Shown: piece by piece, positions 53,171 through 64,000 of the stretch
Position numbering within the stretch: position 1 is the stretch's first letter
Layout of the letters: each line of letters begins with the position of its first letter
Source: Membranipora membranacea
Lineage: Eukaryota; Bryozoa; Gymnolaemata; Cheilostomatida; Membraniporidae
Direction: 5' to 3'
NCBI GenBank assembly: GCA_914767715.1
Contig: OU612065.1
Span: forward strand, 9,920,001-9,984,000
Length of the DNA stretch: 64,000 nt
Translations under genes and position numbers: made by a program
The notes under the pieces: generated by a model
What the model was told of the DNA's origin: nothing
Databases searched by the model: none
The model's input: the letters and a program-made list of their open reading frames with translations, nothing else

Positions 53171-54338
53171 ATAGGCAATATATAGGAATGAATCCAAGTC
53201 ATCCTTATGGAAACACTCCATAAATACAAGCAATATAAAGTACTTAGTCAATAAAGCAAATACCTGTTCTCTGCAGCCTCTCACTGAAACTTACAATTAC
53301 AACGTGCGCTATGCTGTTAGATTTTGTGCCGGGGTTAGAGATATAAGCGGTTAAGAAATACAATATTTACAACTAACCCCCACAAATAGAATTGAAAGCA
53401 GTGTACTGTATTAAGATCAAAATTCCATTACACAGAACATAGCTCTGTGTCTCCAGTGCTCGATAATCCCAACAGAGTAGTATCAAATTTATCTTCTTAG
53501 TGAAGCTATACTTTGAAGAAGGGCGAATACTGTTTGTCCAACAGCTACATTATGAGAACTGGTTAACTCAACAATAGAAGCTACAGACATACACTGCTGG
53601 CTAGTATTGGAAAGCTAGACAAAAGCTGCTACGAATGGTTTACAAGGAGAAGCTTTAGATAATCTTTTAGCTTGTTTTGAGCAAAGAATGATTGCCTCAT
53701 TGCCAACTAATTAAGCTAATTGCAAGTTTCAAATAATGAAATCTAATGAGAGTAACCAACCAGCATTAAATGTCATGTCATTTTTTAAACACATCTATTG
53801 ATATTCATAATTTGCTGTACAAAGTTTCGTAAAGCATCTGGAGTTTTGGCCTCAATATAGTATTTTTTAAAATAAATAACAATAATTTTTAAGGCATTGT
53901 TATGCGCCCCAGGCCTGCCCTCTGTAAATGTTGTGTCTTTTCAAAATGTTAGATTAAGTTGAGACCAGCTATAATCATATTTTAGCCATAGTCGGGTCAG
54001 TGTTGTGTGTAGTAAAATGGTTGATTTGGAATACAAAAAATACAGATCCATGAATATGGTACATAATTGACATTTCAGCAGTATTCGATAGGATATAACA
54101 AAATACTAAACATCATAAATTCATTATTTTAGGAAACTCCAGTTCAATATTACAGCGAAGAAAATATTTTTAGTGTAGAACTAATGAGTACATTGGCAAT
54201 AATTAATCAGCTCTATTTACATCAGGGACTCAATCACAAGAGATTTCTGATCAGCAACGTTAAAAGTCATGGCTACTGACCAAAGTGAAGGAGCCGATTT
54301 GGCAGCTGAATGGGCTCCTCTTGGAAGCAGCATATATG

Positions 54339-54371
<33 letters not shown>

Positions 54372-55490
54372 TTAAGAGATATGATTGCAGTAATAAAATG
54401 ATTGCAGAAATAAAAACTTGAACTGCATATTATAGGATGAGTCACAGAGCTTAACATAACATGTTTAAATGTTGCTCTGATGATTGAACATCAGAGCCAC
54501 ATCTAAAAAATGGTCCAGCTGCCTTGCAAATATTTTTCTATTTTCAAAGTTATTATAATTACCACAAAGTACTTGACAGGCTACTGAAAAAAGCTTGCAC
54601 CATGATTAAATTAAAAGGTAACCGCATCTTATTTGGAATTTTGTTCTGAACAAGTACTTCTTCCGACCTTGTTAATGCTTGTAGCCTGACGTTTACATTC
54701 ACATTTACATTATGGATGTTTTCTTTAATAGACCTCCCGGGGATGCGAATTTACACACCAAGGGTCAGTAGATGTCTCCATGCAAGGTGTTTACGATGGA
54801 TACACCTCAGTGATATTGAGATGGGCTCCGATTAATTCATAAAAGCTGTAAGGTATCATAAAAGAATCCTATGGAGACTATAAAATCATACTTTTGGCAG
54901 GAGGTTTAGTTTCCATCTTGCCATTTGTAATTAAACTGAGTAAACCTCCTCCAAATCTTCGGAGAGTAAAATTAACCTCTCCAAATCTCTTGAAGAATTT
55001 AAAATAATTTCTGTTACTGGAGGTCTGAGTTATCCTACCCCAACAAGGAGGTAGGTAACTCCTGGTATTTTACATGATAGACCAATTAGATTTGCCTTTT
55101 TGTCATTGGTCAGTAAACCAATGAACTAAACCTTAGGTTTAGTTCATTGAGTAAACCTTCCTGCCCCAGTGTTAAGTTTAGACTATCTTATCCAGTGCCT
55201 AGGTTTTACAAAAGAAAGCTGGGGATTCGCTCTACGCCCCACAGTGAAGCTTGAACTTTTCTAGGGCTATAAATACTGGAAATTCCATCCTTCTAAACCA
55301 AAGAGCACAAGAAATTTTGCACAATCTGTGTGGATTTGATTGGTATTAATTAGTACTCTAATAGTTCAGGCACAATCACAGCAATAATGGCCTGCATGAT
55401 CTGCTCCTCTAAGTTCTCATGAGTGAAGAAATAAGAAAAGGATCATTGAGCTAATTTCCAGGGAGCAAACCAACCCAAAGAGAAAAGTAA
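53171..55490. other. Gene-free region before the LINE
   Basis: Contains a TA-rich microsatellite (54332-54367) and a region near 55050-55180 where a short stretch around AACTAAACC recurs inverted. No supported exon. Confidence 0.35.
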
Positions 55491-55786
55491 CTTACCTTAC
55501 CTTACCTTCAACTTAATCCAAACCGTCCACATCACGGGCACATTTGGATAAATATACCTTCAGTGTGTTCGGAGGGGTATTGCGTACTGGTATTGCAGGT
55601 GATTAATTTACAGAAAAAACGTTAAAAATACACCAATAATTGAACATTAATAAATTGCCTGCCCAGTTATGAAGAGAAAGGATTTATAGTAAACAAGTTG
55701 ACCATAGTTAATCGATGTGTATCGGTATGTACTTGATATGTACATGTAATGCTAAGATGTTAGTTAATTGTTAGAAGGCTGTCAGG

Positions 55787-58570
55787 TTAATTTGGAGGAA
55801 AATATACCTTTACCTCTGGCCTCATTCTATTATAGTAGCTATGTGACCATGCATCACAACTATGCTGCCAACTAATTGTTTTACCTCTGGTGTCGTGGGT
55901 AGATGAAACAAAGCGTATATAGTTATTCAATTTTATGTCGAACAGTCCTCCTTCCACTTTTCTAAGAAATGTAATATCTATTGCTTCTCTCCTGTCAGAC
56001 AAAAGGGGAATAGCATGGTTAGTCATACATTCAGTTACGCTGTCAGTTTTATTTAAATGATAGATCCATTTTACTGCATTTCTCTGAACTTTTTCCAAGC
56101 TATTATTCAGACCAATGTTATGTGGCGACCACACCTGACATGTATATTCTAAGATGGGTTTAACCATGGTTTTGTAAGCTAGAAGTTTGGTTTTAACCGG
56201 GGCCTCTTTGAGTCCTCGTTTTATGAGACCGAGTGAACGATTCGCCTTCTTTACTACATTCGATATATGTGCATTCCATTTCAGGTTGGAATGGATGGTC
56301 ACACCAAGGTACTTGACAGAGTCTGAGTGTGGTATGACATTGTCACCAAGCTTCAGACTTATATCTGGCTGATCACTTCCTACTTTCACATGTACACATT
56401 TCTTATGGTTGAAAATCATACCCCATTTATCAGCCCAACTTTTCAATTCATTTATATCATCTTGAAGAGATTTAGCATCATTTATGACTTCTGAGCATAA
56501 GATGGTGTCATCTGCATATAACCTGCAGTCAGAGTTTTGGATTGACTGTGAGATGTCATTAACGTATATCAGAAACAAAAGTGGTCCTAAGACCGATCCC
56601 TGTGGAACACCAGATGAAGCATGAAATATACTAGATTTATTGCCATTAATGTTAACAGTACATGTCCTATCAGTCAGCCAGCTTTCAATCCATTCAATGC
56701 ATTTACTATCAAACTTATAATGTTTCAATTTATGAATAAGCAGCTCATGAGGCACCTTATCGAAGGCTTTTGAAAAATCAAAACTAATAATATGGTAATC
56801 TTTGTGCTGATCAAGGGATTGGGTTGCAAAATGAATGACATGTAATAGTTGAGTTGTAGTATTCAGCCCTCTCCTGAATCCATGTTGCCTGTCACTCACA
56901 ATATCATGCTCCTCTATATGACTCCACATGTTAGAACAGAGTATGTGTTCAGTAAGCTTGGATATAATACATGTGAGACTGATCGGACGGTAGTTGTTGC
57001 TATCGGAACGGTCACCACCTTTATACACTGGAGTGACATTTGCATGGCGCCATATCTTCGGTACTTTACCAGCCTTCACACTAGCCTGAATCACATGTTG
57101 AACACAATCTATAAAAGATGGTACATTGTTGGCAAACATCTTCAGGGTCATAGCAGAAATGTTGTCTGGTCCGCAAGATTTTCTAGAGTCAAGTTTCTTG
57201 AGCATGACTTCTATGCCAGATTTACTGACATGTATTTTATCCATAACTGATATATGCGTTTCTGCCATCTTAGGCTTATTATATTGCTTTGCAGTGTAGA
57301 CTGAGGCAAAATGCTCAGCTAACCTATCAGGTACCTGGTCAGATGGAGTATCTTTGAGCCCAGTGATACTATTGGATCGACCACTGGTTTTCTTCAGATA
57401 GTTGAACAAAGGTTTAGAATTGCCATCTTCCAACTGCTTGGTAAGATGGTCTTTGAGGTAAGAGCTCTTAGCATTCTTAACTTTCATTTTGATCTCAGAG
57501 CATATATCATCATACTCATTTTCATGGGCTATGCTAGGGAATCGTTCATTCCGGTTAAATAGCCGATCTCTTTTACTAATGAGGCGTTTAATTTCACGTT
57601 TAATCCATGGATGTCCCTTAGGCCTATTTAGCTTACCTGGTATAGTTGCTGTAGCTTCTTTAGTTGCAGATTCAAATTTATTCCAGATGTTTTCAACTGA
57701 GAGGTTGTCCTTTTCAGTTTCTTTGTAGAATGTTTTTAGACTGGAGAAGTGTTCTTCGATTTTGGAGTAGTCTGCCTTGTTGAAGTTGAGTCTTTTTTGC
57801 TGGGTTGTGTTGGTTTCACTCTTCTCAAAGCTTTGGATAGCAATCTCGGTGAGGATCATTTTATGATCCGAGATGTATGGTTTAATATTGCACGTAACAG
57901 TCAACTGATCCAATGCAGACTTATTAACCATAACAAGATCAAGCGTATTACCGGCTATGTGAGTGGAATCAAGAACAAGTTGAACCAGATCAGCATCATT
58001 TATAATTTCAAGAGCTTTGTTGTGCAATGCTTTCTTATTAGATGAAGGCTTAACAAAGGATGTATCACCATCTTTCCTCCAGACAATATCTGGCAGATTG
58101 AAGTCACCAAAATAAAGGCAGTTATCATGAACATTTTCATCAATCAAGGCTTCTAAATTGTCTAGACAGTATTCATTTGGCGGTCGATAGTACACAACAA
58201 AGTTAATTTTGACTTTAGGATGCACCTGGATTTGTAAAGTGACAGACTCACCTGGTCCATAGGAAGTATTGAGGATGACAAGTGATGATTCAGTAGACGT
58301 GGCGAAAAGGGTTCCCCCAGCGCCTTTCTTTCTATCGTTTCTATATAAAGTATACTTATTTCCTAAGAATTCGTTATCATCAAAATTTTCACCAATTTTT
58401 GTTTCAGTGACTGCTATGAGATCTGGTTTATATGTTTCAACATTTGCTTTAATCAGGTCCAGTTTTCCTTTAATAGAGTTACAGTTCATACTGAGAACTT
58501 TAACTTTCCCCATTATCCTTGTTTGATTCTCCAGTGAGCTGTTTGTTGTTAGCACTGTCGTCTGCTTCAA
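55787..58570 (-). CDS. LINE ORF2: endonuclease and reverse transcriptase
   Basis: The frame gives 927 residues; a start at internal Met-20 (ATG at 58513) is likely, giving about 908. The N-terminal part (about 22-245) is an apurinic-type endonuclease: SMNCNSIKG, AVTETKIGE, YFGDFNLPD and SDHKMIL. The reverse transcriptase follows (about 490-760) with YRPISLTCIISKL, SFDFSKAFDKVPHELL, GVPQGSVLGPLLFLIYVNDI and the catalytic RLYADDTIL. The end is a thumb and connection region (KYLGVTIHSNLKW, EYTCQVWSPH). The protein nicks target DNA and copies element RNA there. The Met-20 ATG overlaps the ORF1 stop by about 14 bases, which would suit reinitiation after ORF1 termination. Confidence 0.93.
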   Translation of the reverse strand: MKQTTVLTTNSSLENQTRIMGKVKVLSMNCNSIKGKLDLIKANVETYKPDLIAVTETKIGENFDDNEFLGNKYTLYRNDRKKGAGGTLFATSTESSLVILNTSYGPGESVTLQIQVHPKVKINFVVYYRPPNEYCLDNLEALIDENVHDNCLYFGDFNLPDIVWRKDGDTSFVKPSSNKKALHNKALEIINDADLVQLVLDSTHIAGNTLDLVMVNKSALDQLTVTCNIKPYISDHKMILTEIAIQSFEKSETNTTQQKRLNFNKADYSKIEEHFSSLKTFYKETEKDNLSVENIWNKFESATKEATATIPGKLNRPKGHPWIKREIKRLISKRDRLFNRNERFPSIAHENEYDDICSEIKMKVKNAKSSYLKDHLTKQLEDGNSKPLFNYLKKTSGRSNSITGLKDTPSDQVPDRLAEHFASVYTAKQYNKPKMAETHISVMDKIHVSKSGIEVMLKKLDSRKSCGPDNISAMTLKMFANNVPSFIDCVQHVIQASVKAGKVPKIWRHANVTPVYKGGDRSDSNNYRPISLTCIISKLTEHILCSNMWSHIEEHDIVSDRQHGFRRGLNTTTQLLHVIHFATQSLDQHKDYHIISFDFSKAFDKVPHELLIHKLKHYKFDSKCIEWIESWLTDRTCTVNINGNKSSIFHASSGVPQGSVLGPLLFLIYVNDISQSIQNSDCRLYADDTILCSEVINDAKSLQDDINELKSWADKWGMIFNHKKCVHVKVGSDQPDISLKLGDNVIPHSDSVKYLGVTIHSNLKWNAHISNVVKKANRSLGLIKRGLKEAPVKTKLLAYKTMVKPILEYTCQVWSPHNIGLNNSLEKVQRNAVKWIYHLNKTDSVTECMTNHAIPLLSDRREAIDITFLRKVEGGLFDIKLNNYIRFVSSTHDTRGKTISWQHSCDAWSHSYYNRMRPEVKVYFPPN

Positions 58571-60038
58571 GTTGTTGTGTTGCAGGTGCCTGAATGCTCA
58601 TGGAGACATCACCGGTAACTTGTGGGCAAGCTGGTTCAGCATTAGTGGCTTGCGGGTTAGTTTCTTTGGCTGGTGCTTGTACAGATTCTTCGTCTTCATC
58701 ATCTTCAAGAGAAGTATGGTATTCCTCCTCCGCTATATCATCTTCTTCTTTGTATAAGGATCTCTCACCGTTGGTGGTTTCATATATCTCACCTTTAAAT
58801 ATTTTAAATGATCTGTCTCCATGCTTAGCTCTGATGTTTGTCAGTTTCCTCACAAGAGCACGGTCCTCCCTAAGCTGTTCCTCATCTAAAAATGGTCTTG
58901 CAAACACATTCTTGAATTCTTCTGCAGTATCAGTATCAAATCGTAGCTTATTGACCTCTTTTATGAACATCCACTTGATAGCAGGGTTAATACATGTGAT
59001 TGCAATGGGTGGATCTATTTTTCCATTTGAAGGTAAACGATCAGCCACTTGTATTTCAGTGGAATATATCTTACATAAGAAGTGTAACTGCTCAATAATG
59101 TTGTTGATATTTCTGTTACCTTTCATATTATAAACTACTAATGTGAGATTAGGATCAGGGTTGAAACGGTGCTTCTTACTAGGCACTGTTGAGGGGTTCC
59201 TATTATTTACAAGCGGGTGACCACTTGAGTTTGTCATACCTCTACTCATATTATGGTTTCGTTGAAAAGGAGGCGGTGGTCTAGGATACCTGTTTTGGAG
59301 TGGGGGTCTGAGATACATATCTGGGGGTCTGGGATACATGTCAGGGGGTGCCATAACAGATGGTGGAACCTTATCCCATACATTATCTGATAGTCTGTGT
59401 CTATTAGTCATAGTATCATGGTCATCATCCGATTCATACCATGATCGATTCTCTGTTCGACTGGGTCGACATGGGGACAACTCCTCAGCAATGGGTTTAG
59501 CACACTTCAAGTTGTGAATTATACTACTGATTTCAGCGCTATTATCATTTAGAGATTTGCCATGATCGGACACTAGCTTATCAAGGGACGATCTATGATC
59601 ATTAACCATTTTGTCTAAATCAACAAGTCTGGCTGATAAGTTATTCAATATCTGTTCAGAGAGCTTGACTCTCTTGGGAGGCTCATCCAACATCATCTCT
59701 ACTTTTTTGATAATACCAGAGAATAGGTTTTCTGAGTGCTTAGGTAACACCATTGGCTTACATTTGAAGCATAGATATACTAGAGGATTATCTTCATGTT
59801 TGTTAAGCATTTCGTAAATCTCAAGCTTTATCTTGCCGTCACATCTTATGTGAGTATAGTGTTTGCAGAAGTCACAAGCTATTCCAGCATCGTTATCTTT
59901 CACTTCATTTGAGCATACCAGACAATTTTCATCACATGTCCCATTGGTCTTTGGCTTACCTTTGTTTTTGGCGGAGGCTGATGCTTTCTTGCTTACGCTT
60001 GTCTTCGATTGGCTTAGTTGTTCTTGACTTGAGGCCAT
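58500..60038 (-). CDS. LINE ORF1: PHD-type zinc-finger protein
   Basis: 512 residues. A low-complexity Ser/Lys start is followed by a cysteine-histidine cluster at about residues 33-89 (CLVC, CDFC, THIRC, CFKC) with PHD-finger spacing, as found in ORF1 proteins of some CR1/L2 elements. A predicted coiled segment lies near 125-175 (LSARLVDLDKMV and repeats), then a Pro-rich linker with repeated RPPDMY/RPPPP units, then an RRM-like basic domain (LTLVVYNMKGNRNINNIIEQ) and an acidic tail. It is expected to bind element RNA. It overlaps ORF2 by 71 bases in a different frame. Confidence 0.85.
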   Translation of the reverse strand: MASSQEQLSQSKTSVSKKASASAKNKGKPKTNGTCDENCLVCSNEVKDNDAGIACDFCKHYTHIRCDGKIKLEIYEMLNKHEDNPLVYLCFKCKPMVLPKHSENLFSGIIKKVEMMLDEPPKRVKLSEQILNNLSARLVDLDKMVNDHRSSLDKLVSDHGKSLNDNSAEISSIIHNLKCAKPIAEELSPCRPSRTENRSWYESDDDHDTMTNRHRLSDNVWDKVPPSVMAPPDMYPRPPDMYLRPPLQNRYPRPPPPFQRNHNMSRGMTNSSGHPLVNNRNPSTVPSKKHRFNPDPNLTLVVYNMKGNRNINNIIEQLHFLCKIYSTEIQVADRLPSNGKIDPPIAITCINPAIKWMFIKEVNKLRFDTDTAEEFKNVFARPFLDEEQLREDRALVRKLTNIRAKHGDRSFKIFKGEIYETTNGERSLYKEEDDIAEEEYHTSLEDDEDEESVQAPAKETNPQATNAEPACPQVTGDVSMSIQAPATQQLEADDSANNKQLTGESNKDNGES

Positions 60039-60060
60039 TTCTATAGCTACAATATGATTG

Positions 60061-61058
60061 GTAGGTTGGGGTAGGTTGTAAGAAAATGTGCATAAATTTT
60101 AGGAGTAGTTATAATGACTCCTCAAATAATACAGTGCTATCCCTTAACCTTCAATTTAACTTTTGTCACTAGATTTGGTGGGTATGAAGAAGTGGTTAGC
60201 CTAAGTTAAGTGTATATGTTATCAGTTGTAAGACCTACTTACAGCTGACAACATTGATGGTCAAGTCTTCAATCAATCCTTTCTCAACTTAGCCGGTCAA
60301 AAAAGGATAGACAGGAGGTTGATGACTGAAAGAAAAAAAAAAAATTTAAAGAATAAGAATGAACACTCCACAGACAACAGGCAATGTGAAAAAAATTGGT
60401 GTTGTTTGAAGTAGAAAAATACCCTAACTGTGATGGTGAGATTTCCTTCTGACAGAAGATGATGCAGTACTGGTAGTTTTATCAAACTACTTTGGTTGTT
60501 GTTCAGACCCCCGGTGGGGCCTAAGCCCCTGAGCAGTCAGGACAGGTAATTTATCCTGTACCCAACAGTGATGTTTATGGACGGTTGGTTTGGGTTGAGG
60601 TAAGTGTTGTTGCTTCAGTCTTGGTGGTAGATATCAATTCAGCAGGAGATACTAGGTTATACAATGTTATAACTAATGTCTAATATCATAAATAATAATA
60701 TATGCTTGAAAAAAAATTACTTACTAAACTTACTCTACTCTTACTCCACTTACCAAGGAGTAACAGGCCACTACCATGGGCCTGGGACTGACAGACCTTA
60801 ATTAAAGGCATGTGAGTCCCAGGGGCTAATGTTGATAACATAGAGATAGTAATGAGTGAAGGTCAGTGGGAATGGTTGGTGCTAGTATTTATTTTTTGCT
60901 GAAGAAATTGAGGAAGGATGTAATTTAAAATGGCTTTTACTGGAGCTGACTACTAATATACTAACTTGAAATGACCCTTGATTTTGTAACTACATAGTAT
61001 CATTGTTATGTTAAACAAACAAAGACAATAACATAATATGTTTTTGTCTTTGTTATAT
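60061..61058. other. Spacer between LINE and hairpin element
   Basis: May include the 5' untranslated part of the LINE. There is an A-run near 60334-60345. No exon recognised. Confidence 0.35.
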
Positions 61059-61422
61059 CACAGACAGCAGGTCACTGACAGTTGATTTGATGAGTTGCAG
61101 CCTTGTGTGTGTGTGTGGTTTGTGTTTGTTGTGGTGAGGATGGGAAGCTTGCATGAACAAAGTTATCGCGGCTGTGGAGCTTCTGTACCCGCCAATTACG
61201 TTGCTCAGATGAGTCACTTCTCTCTCATTGGTCAGATTATTAACTTCTGACCAATGAGAGAGAAGTGACTCATCTGAGCAACGCAATTGGCGGGTACAGA
61301 AGCTCCACAGCCGCGATAACTTTGTTCATGCAAGCTTCCCATCCTCACCACAACAAACACAAACCACACACACACAAGGCTGCAACTCATCAAATCAACT
61401 GTCAGTGACCTGCTGTCTGTGG
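61059..61422. mobile_element. Nearly perfect 364-bp palindromic foldback element
   Basis: Arms of about 177 bases (61059-61235 and 61246-61422) are inverted copies with almost no mismatch around an AT-rich centre of about 10 bases. Landmarks are CAGACAGCAGGTCACTGACA on the left and its complement at the right edge, with a GT/CA microsatellite in each arm. The high identity of the arms indicates a young element, ongoing gene conversion or a recently formed hairpin. The flanks are AT-rich (TTATAT on both sides). No ORF of its own. Confidence 0.92.
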
Positions 61423-61861
61423 TTATATATTATATATATGGTCAAGGCAGTTCTACTCCTTGGTATAATATGGTTTCTCTTTCCAAATAAGTGATAAGCT
61501 AAATAAGAATAAAATCTGAGAAAGGTCCTTAAAGTCTTTCTATTTGAGATTACCCCTAGCCTGGGTGGGCTAGGTTCCCCCACCCTACTCCTAAGGCTCA
61601 ACTATGTCTATTTAACATTGCATCCTAATACCACCAGTTGTTGTAACATTTACAATGCCAGTGTAAACTGTGAAGAGTGATAAATTTGATCCGAGATATC
61701 TGGACTGCCCCGCAGTCTGTTGCCGATGTTGGAATTACAAGTTAAAGGAGGAGGATGTCCACAAGATGTCACGTCCTCATTTTTTATGATATCAAGATAT
61801 CCACTCAGAGTTGGTCTACCCAAAACATTTGGATGTTGACACTTTGTTTTGTATTACAGGA

Positions 61862-63447
61862 ATGATGCGTCGATTAGCGCACAGTGTATGCCAAAGGTGC
61901 TACATGTTAACTCCGACTCCTCTCTGCCAAAAAACCTATTCTATACTCCATCCAGTCACTCGAGCAGGAGCTGGGGGTGAACCATACTCTATCTGTACAA
62001 GGAAGCTTACAAAAACATCCAAAAGTTTTCACACAAGCTCAACATTGACTAGTGACAATTCTAACTGCTCACTCAAAATACTGGCGTATGCTGACACTGC
62101 ATTTACAGAGTGTGCTAAGTTGTTAGAGAACGATATGGTGGTGATCGAAGATTTTATTACTGAAGCAGAAGAACAAGAGTTGGTGAATGAAATACAGCCT
62201 TACTTTGCAAGAAAAAGATATGAGTACGACCACTGGGACGATGTGAGTGTAATAAAATAATACATACAATGCTCGCCACCTGTAATAGACAGTTTTCTGA
62301 GCTCTGATTTAGCCTCAATTTGGAGTTGTCCTCTCTCCAGTTTGGTACTTTTAACACACGCCGCATAGGAAAAACGTGCTGAAAAGAGGGTTATCTTGAA
62401 TACCCCTTTTAATAGGATAGAAATTATTTTTGATTCAGAATCTGTAACATTGAAAACTCATATGGACATAATTTGGGTAATAATTTCAGTATTTGGATAG
62501 TCAATTATAGCATTTTCCGCCTGTTTTGCAGACAATTTGGCAGAATCTTTCATGAGTTGCGTCACTAAAATTAAGATTTATCAACATTAAAGCCTCCAAT
62601 GATTTGGAAACCCTGTCTCACAGGGTTTTCAATGGTGCAGACTCTGAATCAAAAATCATTTTTATCCTAAAATTAGCAGTCTTCAATATAACCCTCTTTC
62701 AGCAGGTTTTACCTATGCAGCGTGGGTTAAAAGTACCAAACTAGAGAGAGGACAACTACGAACTGAGGCATAAATAAGGGCTCAGAAAACTGGCTATTAA
62801 AACAGATATTATTTATGTCGCATGATAAGATAGAGCCAAGCAGTGTTCCACTGAGGAACAACTTATCTAGACAAATGAAAGTAGATCTGGATACATAGTT
62901 CAAGAATTGGCGCATATACTTACTCAGGTTTATATACCATTTGTTTTCTCATTTTAGGCTATACATGGTTTCAGGGAAACTGAAAGATCAACATGGAATG
63001 CTAACAATTCACCTATAATAGAGAGACTGAAGCAGGCCTCATTTTCTGATGCCGCAAAACCAACAGAGTTTGTTCATGTTTTAGATCTAGAGAAAGATGG
63101 AGAAATCAAACCTCATAAAGATAGTGTGAGGGTATGTTGCTTTGTTGCTAGCTTTTCATCTTCATTGTCTTATCGGACAGCAAAGTTTTGTTTTATCAGT
63201 TTCTATATTTAGAATTCAAGTTATTTTGCCTAAAAATTATTAGTAATGTAAAATAAATGCACTAAAAATTGACCCTGCCAAGTAACTAATCGTGTTGTTA
63301 TTTTAACTTGCATTTTTTTCAGTTTTGTGGTGACACCATTTCAGGGATTTCATTACTTTCACAATCAGTGATGAGATTGATACATGTGGATAACAAAGAA
63401 CTCCTATTAGATTTACTGCTTAAACCAAGGTCACTGTATATTATGAG
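61862..63447 (+). CDS. ALKBH7: ALKBH7-type mitochondrial 2-oxoglutarate/Fe(II) dioxygenase, partial at right edge
   Basis: Three coding exons: 61862-62242, 62958-63131 and 63323-63447, phases 0, 0 and 2; 226 residues so far, the rest lying beyond 63447. The N terminus ([16 protein letters not shown]) is basic and acid-free, like a mitochondrial targeting peptide. The core matches ALKBH7: [33 protein letters not shown], the iron-binding H-x-D in [23 protein letters not shown] and KPRSLYIM. The distal iron-binding His and the 2-oxoglutarate-binding Arg are expected in the missing exon. In mammals the protein acts in mitochondria in programmed necrosis and fatty-acid metabolism. ATG 61862 lies three bases after a TTACAG acceptor, so an upstream non-coding exon is likely; the second ATG is adjacent. 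Intron 1 contains a large foldback element. Confidence 0.9.
62270..62815. mobile_element. Foldback element filling most of ALKBH7 intron 1
   Basis: Two imperfect inverted arms of roughly 200 bases (about 62270-62480 and 62600-62815) surround a middle of about 100 bases. Shared words are GTTGTCCTCTCTC, AGTTTGGTACTTTTAAC, GCATAGG and AGAGGGTTAT on one strand, and their complements on the other. The arms differ at perhaps one base in eight. No reading frame. Confidence 0.8.
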
Positions 63448-64000
63448 GTGAGTAATTTTGCTAGTAAAAAAAATCGAAACCACAGCTATAATTGTTGTGT
63501 ATGGCTTCGGAAAAATGAGACACGTCCATATCATGTTAAAGCAACAGAGAGTGAGTTCATTGGTTACAGCAGGGAGTTTGGGTCAAACTACACGGTTACA
63601 GCAGCAGAAAATTGTATCTGTAGCCAGTGTGTCAGCCCTGAACTGATTGGTCGTTGGATTGGAAACCACCACCCACCCACCCACCAGCCTATCAGAGCCA
63701 ACACATTGGCTAATGTATCTACAGCTGTCTAAAATGATTTATGGGCCCAAATTTTCTGTACAATCTTGTACTATAGAAATGGGAGTGTTATCATAGTTGC
63801 CACATTTTTCTCTGTTTATTGCAAACTGTATGACACATGCAGAGTTAAGGCAGTTTGCAGAGCCAGAACTTTTGATGATAAAATTGATTAGAAAGACTAG
63901 GATTTGAACTAGCACTAGTTCATTTTTGTTGGAATGTTATGTTTTTTGGTTTAAGCTTTCCTTTCAGTACTCACAACCATGTCCTCGGTATCAATTTTGT
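63448..64000. other. Right-edge intron of ALKBH7
   Basis: Follows the AG|GTGAGT donor at 63447. A TTTCAG acceptor at about 63968 could open the next exon, but only some 30 bases follow and they do not clearly match the family, so no exon is called. A short CCCACCCACC run lies near 63670. Confidence 0.4.

Larger units (their letters stand above)
55491..60060 (-). mobile_element. CR1/L2-like LINE with both ORFs open
   Basis: A minus-strand non-LTR retrotransposon carrying ORF1 (60038-58500) and ORF2 (58570-55787), neither interrupted. The 3' end is marked by a short tandem repeat of the unit GGTAA (plus strand TTACC, 55493-55507), as is usual for this clade, which ends in simple repeats and not in poly-A. 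The 5' limit is not clear; untranslated sequence may reach about 60.6 kb. Intact ORFs suggest a fairly recent insertion, unlike the two broken fragments at 46.5 and 49.2 kb. Confidence 0.85.

Noticed and set aside
54270-54401. Short ATG-initiated frame through a TA repeat
   Set aside because: Most of it translates a microsatellite; no evidence of splicing or conservation.
58594-59133. Ser-rich plus-strand frame opposite LINE ORF1
   Set aside because: It is the antisense shadow of the ORF1 acidic tail and has no motif of its own.
63968-64000. Fourth ALKBH7 exon after the TTTCAG near 63968
   Set aside because: Only about 30 bases remain and they do not clearly match the expected residues around the distal iron-binding His.

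Overview
The window is nuclear DNA from an animal, most likely an invertebrate. It is AT-rich, its genes are split by many GT-AG introns, it carries non-LTR (LINE) retrotransposons and foldback elements, and it holds orthologues of two conserved animal genes (DHX35 and ALKBH7). I cannot name the phylum. Exons were assembled by eye from splice sites, reading phase and comparison between paralogues. Every complete gene model in the receptor-like family and the DHX35 model have a total coding length divisible by three.

Region 1 (1-30.5 kb) is a cluster of at least seven paralogues of a secreted or membrane-anchored NHL-like beta-propeller family, plus a tail exon of an eighth gene at the left edge. 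The usual plan is a signal-peptide exon, a phase-2 intron, one large propeller exon of about 320-370 codons, a phase-1 intron, and a tail. Two genes (4924-1485 minus and 10284-13549 plus) have two propeller exons in series. The tail is either a transmembrane segment with a short cytoplasmic end (six genes, counting the one at the left edge) or a soluble four-cysteine domain that I do not recognise (14741-17339 and 20686-23439).

Region 2 (23.9-36.1 kb, minus strand) is a complete DHX35-type DEAH-box RNA helicase of about 701 residues in 17 exons. Its 5.5 kb intron (25415-30905) contains two whole plus-strand propeller genes, so these are nested and antisense within DHX35.

Region 3 (36.1-55.4 kb) is almost gene-free. 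It holds diverged tandem and dispersed duplications with splice-like junctions but no conserved reading frame, two broken LINE fragments, foldback elements and microsatellites. One short spliced candidate lies at 42.8-43.4 kb.

Region 4 (55.5-60.1 kb, minus strand) is a CR1/L2-like LINE with both ORFs open. Region 5 (61.0-64 kb) has a nearly perfect 364-bp hairpin element, then the first three coding exons of a mitochondrial ALKBH7-type dioxygenase gene whose first intron is mostly filled by a second foldback element. The gene runs off the right edge.
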